Below the pieces are notes generated by a model. It ran no database searches and had not been told where the DNA came from. It worked only from the letters and a program-made list of their open reading frames with translations. Source: Desulfobacteraceae bacterium (GTDB taxonomy: Bacteria > Desulfobacterota > Syntrophobacteria > Syntrophobacterales > Syntrophobacteraceae). Taken from it: DNA of 43,705 nt. The position numbers and the translations under genes were made by a program. Below are positions 34,776 to 42,541 of this stretch, piece by piece (position 1 is the stretch's first letter; the number at the start of each line of letters is the position of its first letter). The stretch covers positions 1-43,705 of the forward strand of contig JAJFVB010000143.1 in assembly GCA_021372055.1 (NCBI GenBank), given 5' to 3'.

Positions 34776-35468
34776 GTGAAACCGAGTCTTTCAATTCTGA
34801 GTTGGATCGGGCCAGCTGCAAGGCTCGCCATCCAAGCCCGCGGCATCGCGCTGCTGGTCCTTGCGGCCGCGCTGTTCACACTTTCCGGCTGTATGGGGTC
34901 TTTTTCGAAGTCCACCCCGCCGGAGTACTACCAGATCGACTACTCTTTCGAACCGTCCGTTTGTGAAAAGCCGTTTTCGGGGGCGGTGCGGGTTTGGACC
35001 TTCACCGCATCCACCCCTTTCGATCGCGAACAGATGACTGTAGTCTCCTCCCTCCAGAGTGTCCGTTTCTCTTCAACCTACAAATGGGTCAGTCCGCCCG
35101 GAAACATGCTTGCAGACAAGCTGATGCGCGATCTCTCGCTTGGCTCCGTGTTTCAGGATGCTGTACCGGTAGGAAATCCCCTCTTTGCGGCATACGAAAT
35201 CAGCGGACAGATCTACAAGTTCGCTCTCGATGAAAACGGTTCCCTCCCCCGCGCTTCTCTGGAGGTGGAAATCAGTCTTTGGCAGGAAAAACCCGTGAGA
35301 AGCGTTCTCTTTCGAAAACATTTCCATTACCAAAGCCCCCCCCTTCCATCTCCAGATCCCCAAGAGTTTGCAAAGACAATGTCGGAGCTCGTTTCCCGGC
35401 TCTCGCAAGACCTGAGAAACGATCTCTGCGCCATCAGCCAAGACAGCTCGCATCGAGCCGGCGGCTGA
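34776..35468 (+). CDS. ABC-type transport auxiliary lipoprotein (PqiC/DUF330-like)
   Basis: The 230-residue product has a long N-terminal region ending in a lipobox LSGCMG (Cys near residue 39), so it is probably a lipoprotein. The mature part ([13 protein letters not shown], then [39 protein letters not shown]) fits the PqiC/ABC_trans_aux type. Such proteins accompany MCE transporters and sit in the periplasm or outer membrane; that fits its place after mlaEFD. It is a family guess from pattern and context. The start is GTG 34776 with GAGG upstream. Its end overlaps the convergent DnaA-like gene by 35 bp. Confidence 0.82.
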   Translation: MKPSLSILSWIGPAARLAIQARGIALLVLAAALFTLSGCMGSFSKSTPPEYYQIDYSFEPSVCEKPFSGAVRVWTFTASTPFDREQMTVVSSLQSVRFSSTYKWVSPPGNMLADKLMRDLSLGSVFQDAVPVGNPLFAAYEISGQIYKFALDENGSLPRASLEVEISLWQEKPVRSVLFRKHFHYQSPPLPSPDPQEFAKTMSELVSRLSQDLRNDLCAISQDSSHRAGG

Positions 35469-36783
35469 CATGTTCGACCTGCCTCTTCAGTTTCACGTCT
35501 TTTTCCAAGGCCCTGCCCAGTTCATTGATCGCATAGAGGACAGAGCTGTGACTGCGGCCGAAAGAGTTTCCGATCGCCACCAGGGACTCCCTCGTGTATC
35601 GGCGGCACAGATACATTCCGATTTTTCTCGCGGCACAGAGTTCCTTGCGCCTCTTCGAGGACTTGAGATCCTCGAGTTCAATCCGGAATGCGCAGCACAC
35701 GATCTGCTGAATGTGATCGATGGATATCTTCGGGAGACGGTCCAGCATCGTTTCGGTGACGTCCCTGGCCAGATCGAGGGTCACCGGGACTCCCATAAGG
35801 CTCGTCTTGGCAATAATGCCCACCAGACAGCTTTCCAACTGCCGGATGTCTCCCGTTATCCTCTCGGCCATGAATTCGATCACGTCGACGGGCAGCTGGA
35901 CATTTTCGCCACGCGCCTTCCTGCCTATTATTTCCATCCGTGTCTTGAAATCGGGCGGCCCGATGGGGGCCACGAGAATGCCGTTTAGCCGCGACTGCAA
36001 CTCGACCGTCAGCTTGGGAATGTCCTTCGGGTAGGCGTTGCCCGTATAAAGGATCTTTTTGCCCCGATCCATCAACTCGTCCAGCGTATAGACGAGTTCA
36101 TTCTGGACCTTTTCCTTCCCGCTCAGGAATTCCACTTTTTCCAGCAGGAGCACGTCGCATTCCGAACGAAACTTGCTCTTGAACGTTTCCATGCTGCCGT
36201 TTTTCAGCGAGTGGATCATCTCATTGGCGAACTGTTCGGCCGTGAGATAATGCACCCTCAACTCGGGAACCCTCTGGCAAATGTAGTTCCCCACGGCATG
36301 TGAGAGATGACTTTTCCCCAATCCCGTCGGAGAGTGGATGTAGGCGGACTGATTGTGGAAATTCTGTCCTCCCGCCAGGCCCATTGCCGTGGCGAAGGCG
36401 AATTGATTTGAATTGCCCACGACAAACTGGTCAAAAGTAAAGCGTGGGTTGAAAGGCGCCCCGACACGTTTGATAAAATCACCCATGGCGATCTGTACGG
36501 GTTCGTCGTGCGCGGATTCCTGATCCGGGAATTCCGCGGAGCCGGCCTTGACGATTTGATAGTCCAGGCTGCGGACACCCGGGAAGAACTCCCGCACGAC
36601 CGACAGCAGCTTCAACTCCAGTTTTTCCCTCAGCCATTCGATGTGGAAACGGTTCTTGCATCCAAGCATCGCCGTTTCATTTTCCAAACCCAGGAATTCG
36701 ATCTGTGAGACCCAGAGATCGTACTGTCCCCTTGACAGACTCGCCTCAAGCTTCTCTTTGATCTCCTGCCAACTCTGCTCCAT
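35434..36783 (-). CDS. DnaA-like protein with degenerate ATPase motifs
   Basis: The 449-residue protein follows the DnaA layout. Domain I (1-80) has [20 protein letters not shown]. The AAA+ domain (from 111) begins [20 protein letters not shown], and DNA-binding domain IV ends [17 protein letters not shown]. Walker A is SPTGLGKS at 151-158, its first glycine replaced. Walker B, normally LLIDDIQF, is LLLEKVEF at 212-219, so both aspartates are lost. R265 (finger) and R314 (sensor 2) remain. In domain IV the base-contacting D-H-T is S-H-S. This suggests a paralogue that does not hydrolyse ATP, perhaps a regulator, rather than the main initiator. The ATG 36783 has GGAG upstream; the frame is open for 56 more codons. 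Confidence 0.88.
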   Translation of the reverse strand: MEQSWQEIKEKLEASLSRGQYDLWVSQIEFLGLENETAMLGCKNRFHIEWLREKLELKLLSVVREFFPGVRSLDYQIVKAGSAEFPDQESAHDEPVQIAMGDFIKRVGAPFNPRFTFDQFVVGNSNQFAFATAMGLAGGQNFHNQSAYIHSPTGLGKSHLSHAVGNYICQRVPELRVHYLTAEQFANEMIHSLKNGSMETFKSKFRSECDVLLLEKVEFLSGKEKVQNELVYTLDELMDRGKKILYTGNAYPKDIPKLTVELQSRLNGILVAPIGPPDFKTRMEIIGRKARGENVQLPVDVIEFMAERITGDIRQLESCLVGIIAKTSLMGVPVTLDLARDVTETMLDRLPKISIDHIQQIVCCAFRIELEDLKSSKRRKELCAARKIGMYLCRRYTRESLVAIGNSFGRSHSSVLYAINELGRALEKDVKLKRQVEHVSRRLDASCLG

Positions 36784-37633
36784 AAGACTCCGCACCATCC
36801 AAATAAATCTGAAAGTTATCGGGAAAAATACCGTCCCAAAACGCCGCACACGTCCGTTCCCGAATTGCTTCGGGTAACCTATGTCTGCACAATAGGAGAT
36901 AGAGAATGAATAGTTACGGAAAGACCTGCTGCCCCTCTGTTGTGGGGGCAAGTTGTATTCGATTTCTCCTTAGCGGTCAAAGCTGATCTGAATAGGTTTC
37001 GGCGGGAAAGCCCCAATTGCCGTTGCGGCAGAAAATCGAAACGATGAACGGATGTTAGGCCGGAAGGATAGATAAGGTATCGAGAAGATAGGGAGATCCA
37101 GGAATTCGGTTTAGCGATGTAAATGCAGACACTTAGTGCTCATCCCTTTGATGATTCTCCTATAGACGGCAAACCGGATATTCCGTTTTCGAGAGTTTTC
37201 GTAAGAATTCGCCATCAGACGTAGCATTTCATCGGGACCACAAACCGCATCGTTGCTGGGAGCCAATCCCCTCAAGCAGGTCTTTTTTGCCGCCTGAAGA
37301 TATTTTCTGCGATAAGCAGTATCGCTCGATCACCGCATTCATGCCGTTTTTAGTGGTGCATGAGGAACATTGCCGAATTCCGAACAGGCCGGGGCAGCGC
37401 ACCCTCGAAACTCCACTTCAACCGGTTTTCAATCTGTCCCAAACAGGAACACTTTTTGATTTTTGGCGAATTCGGTCGTTTTGGATGATTTGGCCCCTTT
37501 TGGGAGGAATGCGGCTCCCCTGCGACGTGGACCGCCCGCCCCGCCGGACATGGCTCAGGGAACAAATTGCGTTTCATCGCGCATTTTCCGTCCGCTGCAC
37601 AGGGACCGAAAACAGGTCAGAAAAAGAGCCATA
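36784..37633. other. 850-bp stretch without a credible gene
   Basis: This is the leader of the DnaA-like gene plus further non-coding sequence. It has an inverted repeat CCCGAA-TTGC-TTCGGG at 36859-36874. The 194-codon plus-strand frame at 37287 and the minus-strand frame at 37350 have no protein-like pattern. I see no DnaA box of the TTATCCACA type, so it is not an obvious origin. It may be a decayed gene or regulatory DNA. Confidence 0.45.
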
Positions 37634-37813
37634 TCAGTTTATCCCGGCCTTCGGCTTTTCACCTTCTTTTCGGGGTCCTTTCTCCATCCCCCTCATCAGC
37701 AGGAAGCCGGCGAGGAGAAGCGCACTCGTTCCCTCCAGCGGATTAAAGGCCATCCGCAGAAATCCCACTGCGCCAACACACAACCCGCAAACAAAAAGGA
37801 CTATACGCATCAT
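37634..37813 (-). CDS. small two-helix membrane protein, 59 residues
   Basis: The protein is MMRIVLFVCGLCVGAVGFLR, a short loop with a proline (NPLEG), a second helix TSALLLAGFLLMRGM, and a charged lysine-rich tail. It would span the inner membrane twice with both ends on one side. I do not recognise it. The case for a real gene is strong: AAGGAGG six bases before ATG 37813, and a sigma-54-type promoter 33 bases further up. No homology is claimed. It is transcribed away from waaA, toward the DnaA-like gene, with nothing behind it on the same strand for about 0.85 kb, so it is probably a single-gene unit. Confidence 0.7.
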   Translation of the reverse strand: MMRIVLFVCGLCVGAVGFLRMAFNPLEGTSALLLAGFLLMRGMEKGPRKEGEKPKAGIN

Positions 37814-37845
37814 TGAAGACCTCCTTATCGTTGCAGGGAAGATCA

Positions 37846-37861
37846 AGCAATTTCCATTCCA
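37846..37861 (-). promoter_or_regulatory. sigma-54 (RpoN) promoter candidate for the 59-residue protein
   Basis: Read on the minus strand: TGGAATGGAAATTGCT. This fits TGGCACGrNNNTTGCW with two mismatches. The -24 GG and -12 GC are ten bases apart, as required. Start would be near 37836, 23 bases before the ATG at 37813, leaving room for the AAGGAGG at 37826-37820. Confidence 0.65.
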
Positions 37862-37960
37862 CCCCCCTTAAAGTCCCCGCGAAAGCCTATAGACATCCGG
37901 AATTACTGGATTATTAATAATTGGGAGATCGGGTGAAAAATGACTTTTTTTGTAGGAAAA

Positions 37961-38004
37961 CACGAAATGTCGTGCCGCTTCCCTATAATGACGAAATATC
38001 GTCA
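37961..38004. promoter_or_regulatory. two matching inverted repeats, candidate activator (enhancer) sites
   Basis: CACGAAATGTCGTG (37961-37974) and TGACGAAATATCGTCA (37989-38004) share the core ACGAAATRTCGT and have centres 29 bp apart. They lie about 130 and 160 bp upstream of the sigma-54 start. That is the usual place and spacing for sites of a sigma-54 activator. A TATAAT at 37984-37989 lies between them on the plus strand, so a repressor function on a plus-strand promoter is also possible. Confidence 0.6.
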
Positions 38005-38010
38005 ATTCAC

Positions 38011-38129
38011 CGAAACCTGCCCACGCCCGCTCCAGGAGCGCTTTTGAAAAGCGTGGGGAACTGCGCCCCCCCACACCGCTACGCGGCTCATTTTGGTGTC
38101 CTGAGAGGTATCAACTTGAACGCAATTGG
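38011..38129 (-). repeat. copy of the dispersed palindromic repeat next to waaA
   Basis: The right end GAACGCAATTG (38118-38128) and the preceding TTGGTGTCCTGAGAGGTATC are almost identical to 29075-29094. Inside are CCGC-TAC-GCGG and a GTGGGG...CCCCAC hairpin, and on the left CCAGGAGCGC-TTTTGAAAAGCG. The terminal TTGCGTT on the left is lost or mutated, so the left border (CGAA at 38011) is approximate. The central GAGCGGGGGAA hairpin of the 28961 copy is missing. Confidence 0.65.
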
Positions 38130-38160
38130 GTATAAAAAGGCAGAAAGAAACAGAAATGTA

Positions 38161-39447
38161 TCAAACCAGGGCCGCCAATTTGGAGACTATCGCCCTGGAA
38201 GCGCCGCAGGCACGAAGCGATGTGAAGTCCTCGGCAGCTTGCCGGGCTTTTCGACTCACAACCGTATTTTCGAGCATGGACTCCAGGAAACCACGGAGCC
38301 CGGTCTCGGATTCCACTCGGTAACCGCATCCGGCCTGAATGAGTCCCGCTCCTATTTCGCTGAAATTGAAGAAATGCGGCCCCCAGCACGCGACGGTCCC
38401 CTGCACTGCCGCCTCAAGGGGATTGTGGCCTCCCAGGGGCACAAGGCTCCCCCCGAGAAAGGCGACGCCCGCCAGTGCATAGACTTTGCCGAGTTCTCCC
38501 AGAGAATCCAGCAGATACACGGCATTTCCCTCGGCACGCTCTCCCAGTGAACGGATTCCGCACGAGAGCGATTCGGCACGGCACATCCGGGCGATTTCCG
38601 CGCTTCTCCGGATCTTTCTCGGTGCGATAACCAGCAAAAGGTCTTCGTATCTGGATTGTAGAAACGAGTGAATCCGCAGCAGAATTTCCTCTTCCCCCTC
38701 GTGCGTGCTCCCCGCTACCCAAACGCGGCGGCAGGAATCGATACCCAGGTCGGTCCTCAGCCCTGCGATTTCCTCATCCGTCGCCCGCGGCGGGAGAGAA
38801 TCGAACTTCAAGTTCCCCGACGCAAAGATCCGCTCCGGGATGCCGCCCAGAGCGACAAAGTTCTGCCTGTCCCGCTCGGTTTGGGCGAAAATCAGGTCGA
38901 ATTCGCCGAAAATCGCCGATGTCGCCGCGCGAAAACGTTTGTACCGGTCGAAGGAAACGGGTGAGATCCGGCCATTGACCAGCATGGTCGGCACCCCCGC
39001 TCTTCGCAACTCGCCAAGAAGGTTCAGCCAGAAATCGGTTTCAACGAGCAAAAAGGCGGCGGGACGGACGCGTTTTACGATTGTTCGAACGGTCCATGGA
39101 AAATCGTGAGGCATAAAGAAGAAATGGGCGGCAAGCACCGCCAGACGGTCCCGTGCAATCGCCATCCCTGTTTCCGTTGCAACGGATACGACGATTTCGG
39201 CTTGAGGGTCCGAGGCTTTGATCTCGCGGACTAGAGGAACGGCGGAGAGAACCTCGCCGACCGAGAGCGCGTGCAGCCAGATTCTTCGCGGACACGGGGC
39301 GAATTCCGGCAGTCTGAGCCCCATGCGGGCAAGATAGTTTGACCCGTATTTCCCGTCGGTGCCCGAACGGCAGAGATAATAGAGCAAAAGGAAGGGCCAG
39401 ACCACGCAGAGCGAAATCCGGTACAGGACGCGCGCCACCCGGAGCAT
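38161..39447 (-). CDS. waaA: Kdo transferase (lipid IVA 3-deoxy-manno-octulosonic acid transferase)
   Basis: WaaA (KdtA) adds Kdo from CMP-Kdo to the lipid A precursor. The 428-residue protein has an N-terminal hydrophobic anchor (ISLCVVWPFLLLYYLC), the catalytic glutamate E65 in LHALSVGEVLSAVPLV, AFLLVETDFWLNLLGELRR, and in the C-terminal domain FLGGSLVPLGGHNPLEAAVQ, the donor-binding signature. The ATG at 39447 overlaps the lpxB stop by one base (TGATG), so the two are coupled. It is the last gene of the fabZ-lpxA cluster. Whether it adds one or two Kdo residues cannot be told. Confidence 0.95.
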   Translation of the reverse strand: MLRVARVLYRISLCVVWPFLLLYYLCRSGTDGKYGSNYLARMGLRLPEFAPCPRRIWLHALSVGEVLSAVPLVREIKASDPQAEIVVSVATETGMAIARDRLAVLAAHFFFMPHDFPWTVRTIVKRVRPAAFLLVETDFWLNLLGELRRAGVPTMLVNGRISPVSFDRYKRFRAATSAIFGEFDLIFAQTERDRQNFVALGGIPERIFASGNLKFDSLPPRATDEEIAGLRTDLGIDSCRRVWVAGSTHEGEEEILLRIHSFLQSRYEDLLLVIAPRKIRRSAEIARMCRAESLSCGIRSLGERAEGNAVYLLDSLGELGKVYALAGVAFLGGSLVPLGGHNPLEAAVQGTVACWGPHFFNFSEIGAGLIQAGCGYRVESETGLRGFLESMLENTVVSRKARQAAEDFTSLRACGASRAIVSKLAALV

Positions 39448-40580
39448 CAGGATTTCCGCGCCGTCCGGAGCGCGATTCGCGCAACCCGCTCCGCGATGCC
39501 CGGCTCGCCAAGTCCTTCCCGGACGCGTCGCAACTCCGACCTCTGCGCTTCGAGAAGTTCGGGAGATTTCAGGAGCACGGTCGCCGCATCACCGATCAGA
39601 TCCGGCCTTGCGGCGTCCTGGATAAATTCGGGCACGATCTCCCTGCCCGCGATGAGGTTGGGCAAGCCCGCGTGTTTTACCCGTATGAGCCTTTTGCCGA
39701 TTTCCCCGCTCAGGCGGGAGACCCTGTTTACGATAATCATCGGGGTTTCGAGGATCGCCGCCTCAAGCGTAACTGTCCCGGAAACGGCTATGAGCAGGTC
39801 GGAAGCCCGAATCGCGCCGTGGGTGTCGTTTTCCACGATGCGTGCATTGAGGCGCCACTCGGCCGCGCGGCGGGATATGTCCCGCGGATCGAGCGACGGG
39901 GCGACCGGAATGACAAACTCCGCGTCGGGGAAGGTCTTGGACAGCCTCTGCGCCGAGTCCATCAGGATCGAAAACAGGAGCTTTACCTCACTCCTCCTGC
40001 TTCCCGGCAGAATGCCTATGACCGGTCCTCCACCGGAGCCCGCGTAGCGTTTCCTGCATTCCGCCCTGTCAGGAAGAGACCCGATTACATCTATCAGAGG
40101 ATGGCCGACGTAGTGGACCGGAACGCCGCGATCGGCGTAAAACCGTTTCTCGAAAGGCAGGATGACGGCAATGCTGTCGGCCATCTTGCGCATGGTCTTG
40201 ACCCGCCCTTCGCGCCACGCCCAGATCTGAGGGCTTATGTAGTACATCACCCTGCAACCGAGCCTTTTGGCATATCGTCCCAAAAGAAAATTGAAGTCGG
40301 GAAAATCGATAAGGATTACGAGCTCCGGCCGGGTTCTCCGGAGATGAAGAGCGATTTTCCGCCAGGAGCGATAGATCTCCCGCACGTGCGCCAGGACTTC
40401 GGAAGCGCCCACGACGGAAATGTTTCCGTTGTCGACCACAAGCTCCGCGCCGGCCCCGCCGAGGAGTCTGCCGCCGAGGCAGGACAGCCCCACATCGGGA
40501 GCCATGGACCGGATTGCGCGCGCAAGATAGGACCCGTGCAAATCCCCCGAGGCTTCTCCGGCGCTTATGAAGAAGTCCAA
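39447..40580 (-). CDS. lpxB: lipid A disaccharide synthase
   Basis: LpxB joins lipid X and UDP-2,3-diacylglucosamine to the disaccharide core of lipid A. From TTG 40580 the product is 377 residues, like E. coli (382). FFISAGEASGDLHGSYLARA at the start, LIDFPDFNFLLGRYAKRLG, YYISPQIWAWREGR, GHPLIDVI, GILPGSRRSEVKLL and SGTVTLEAAILETPMIIVNR are all typical. The start is chosen because GGAGAGAGG precedes TTG and the protein begins as homologues do; upstream residues in this frame are shadow of the preceding gene. It overlaps that gene by 16 bases. Confidence 0.95.
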   Translation of the reverse strand: MDFFISAGEASGDLHGSYLARAIRSMAPDVGLSCLGGRLLGGAGAELVVDNGNISVVGASEVLAHVREIYRSWRKIALHLRRTRPELVILIDFPDFNFLLGRYAKRLGCRVMYYISPQIWAWREGRVKTMRKMADSIAVILPFEKRFYADRGVPVHYVGHPLIDVIGSLPDRAECRKRYAGSGGGPVIGILPGSRRSEVKLLFSILMDSAQRLSKTFPDAEFVIPVAPSLDPRDISRRAAEWRLNARIVENDTHGAIRASDLLIAVSGTVTLEAAILETPMIIVNRVSRLSGEIGKRLIRVKHAGLPNLIAGREIVPEFIQDAARPDLIGDAATVLLKSPELLEAQRSELRRVREGLGEPGIAERVARIALRTARKS

Positions 40581-42541
40581 AGTCCTCTCTCCGGCAATGC
40601 ACGCCTGAGGCGCACCTGTTCTTCGATCTGTTGCGAAATGCCAAGGGCCACTTCCAGCGCCCGTCGCCCCTGTTCCCCATCCACTTCCGGCGGCACCCCC
40701 GTCCGGATGCATCTCAGAAAGGAACTGATTTCCTCCTCAAGGGCGTCCTTTTCCTCAATTTCGAATTCCTCCATCGAGAGCTGAGGAAACCCGTCCTCAT
40801 CCGACTCGGCCTCCCGGTATACCGCGTAGGCGCGCTTTTTTGCATAGTCTGCGGAAAAATAACAGTTCTCCTGGAAAATCCGGAGCTTACGCATGTTCTT
40901 GATGGAGATCCTGCTCGCCGTCAGATTGGCGACCGCGCCGTTTTCAAACTCGAGCCGCACGCTCGCTATGTCCGGCAAATGGCTCAGTACGGTGATGCCG
41001 GACGCATGAAGGTTCCGGATCGGAGAATCGATGATGTTGAGAAGAATGTCGATGTCGTGGATCATGAGATCCAGAATGACATTGACCTCGAGGCCTCTTT
41101 CGTTAAACAGGGCGAGGCGGTACGCTTCAACGTACATGGGACTCCGCAACCGGGGCCGAATGGCCCTGTAGGCGGAATTGAAGCGCTCGAGGTGGCCGAC
41201 CTGGAGGATCGCGCCGCCTTTTTTGGCGGCATCGATGAGCCCGTCCGCCTCTTCGACACTCTCCGTCATCGGCTTTTCCAGAAGAACGTTCACGCCCGCC
41301 TCAAGAAATTCACGGGCAATGGCGAAATGCTTGTGAGTCGGCGTAACGATGCTGACTCCATCGACTTTTCCGAAAAGTTCCCGGTAGTCAGCGAGAGCAT
41401 CGACCCTGACCTCCCGACCCACAACTTTCGCTCTTTCAAGATCCGTGTCGACTATCGCGACAAGATCGGCCTCGGGAAGCCTGGAATACTTCTGGGCATG
41501 GAAACGTCCGAGATACCCGACCCCGATCACGGCCACCCTGGATGCATCCGGGCCCGGCTTCCGAAACAGAACGGGCTGCCCGGCCCCTTCCCTCTCCGGT
41601 GCGCCGTGTTCGGCCGCCTTCGGCTCCGCCCTGAGATCGATGTGCGATTCCAGGGCCGCCAGAGCGTCCTTGTCAAGGGTCTCGCGGGGGCAAAAACCCT
41701 CCTTTTGGACAACGATCGATATCCCGGCGGCATCGGCGGCATCGATCATCTTTTCCCGGTCAAACATCAGAGTCTTGCCCGCTTCCAGCACCAGGACCCG
41801 AGCGTTGGCTCTTTTCATCGCGACAACCGTATCGAACCCGACGGCCGGAACGTCGAAACGCAGATCCTGAATGGGCTTGCTGACCTTAACGACAATGGCG
41901 CCGTCATTACACAGCCGCCCTCCCCTCAGGATGGTTGCGTCGGTGCCGTCGATTCCCTCGACCGCCAGTACGGCCTGATCCTTTACAACGAGGCACTGCC
42001 CGATGTCGAGGCGGCCGATGGCCTTGGCAAGGCTCCAGCCGAACGTGATATCGGACTGTTCGCGGCGGTTGGGCTTGCGGCGGGTCAGCGTCCCTTCAGG
42101 GGCGAGCAGTTCGGGAAGAAAAATCGTGGAGGGCTGAACGATGATGCCTTCCGATTCGAGTTCGGCGGCAAAGGCCCGCAGCAGGGAATCGTCCTTCTTG
42201 TTGAGCAGGCGGTTCAGGAGCTTGACCGCTCTCCAGTCTGGACGGATGCGGGTATAGAGCTTGGTCTTGTTGATGCCTCCGGCCATGGCGACGTGCGTTA
42301 TGCCCGCGGCCCTGAACACCTTTATGAGACGGTTCATCTGCCCGAGCTTGATGAGATGAAACTGCTCGACGTACTTCGACAGGACCGGATTCGTATCGCC
42401 GTCGATTCCCACGGCGATGACCCTGACATGCGCCTGGAGCGCGGCGTGCGCGAACAGAAGTGGAAACTGCCCGCTGCCGGCGATGAGTCCGACCTTGTCG
42501 ATTCGTATTTCTCCCGCAACTCCGTCGATGCTCGGAGCCAT
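40565..42541 (-). CDS. lpxI: LpxI-type UDP-diacylglucosamine hydrolase fused to a Gfo/Idh/MocA oxidoreductase
   Basis: The 658-residue protein joins two enzymes. Residues about 13-290 are LpxI (DUF1009): IDKVGLIAGSGQFPLLFAHA, AMAGGINKTKLYTRIRPD, VKDQAVLAVEGIDGTDATI and FDVPAVGFDTV. D230 there is probably the catalytic aspartate. LpxI releases UMP from UDP-2,3-diacylglucosamine to give lipid X, the step before LpxB. After a linker (about 300-333) follows an NAD(P)-dependent oxidoreductase domain: VAVIGVGYLGRFHAQKY (Rossmann) and EKPMTES at 422-428, with the family's substrate domain to the end. The oxidoreductase's substrate is unknown. It starts one base into the lpxA stop (TAATG). Confidence 0.92.
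   Translation of the reverse strand: MAPSIDGVAGEIRIDKVGLIAGSGQFPLLFAHAALQAHVRVIAVGIDGDTNPVLSKYVEQFHLIKLGQMNRLIKVFRAAGITHVAMAGGINKTKLYTRIRPDWRAVKLLNRLLNKKDDSLLRAFAAELESEGIIVQPSTIFLPELLAPEGTLTRRKPNRREQSDITFGWSLAKAIGRLDIGQCLVVKDQAVLAVEGIDGTDATILRGGRLCNDGAIVVKVSKPIQDLRFDVPAVGFDTVVAMKRANARVLVLEAGKTLMFDREKMIDAADAAGISIVVQKEGFCPRETLDKDALAALESHIDLRAEPKAAEHGAPEREGAGQPVLFRKPGPDASRVAVIGVGYLGRFHAQKYSRLPEADLVAIVDTDLERAKVVGREVRVDALADYRELFGKVDGVSIVTPTHKHFAIAREFLEAGVNVLLEKPMTESVEEADGLIDAAKKGGAILQVGHLERFNSAYRAIRPRLRSPMYVEAYRLALFNERGLEVNVILDLMIHDIDILLNIIDSPIRNLHASGITVLSHLPDIASVRLEFENGAVANLTASRISIKNMRKLRIFQENCYFSADYAKKRAYAVYREAESDEDGFPQLSMEEFEIEEKDALEEEISSFLRCIRTGVPPEVDGEQGRRALEVALGISQQIEEQVRLRRALPERGLWTSS

Noticed and set aside
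36784..37633. Replication origin next to the DnaA-like gene
   Set aside because: No cluster of TTATCCACA-type DnaA boxes, no dnaN or gyrB nearby, and no AT-rich unwinding region.
37287..37871. 194-codon plus-strand frame in the gap between the DnaA-like gene and waaA
   Set aside because: It has an erratic, Arg/Pro/Phe-rich composition, no ribosome binding site, and runs over the better-supported 59-residue gene on the other strand.
37984..37989. TATAAT as a -10 of a plus-strand promoter
   Set aside because: No -35 at proper distance (TTGTAG is 28 bp away) and no plus-strand gene follows; it is recorded only as an alternative reading of the inverted repeats.
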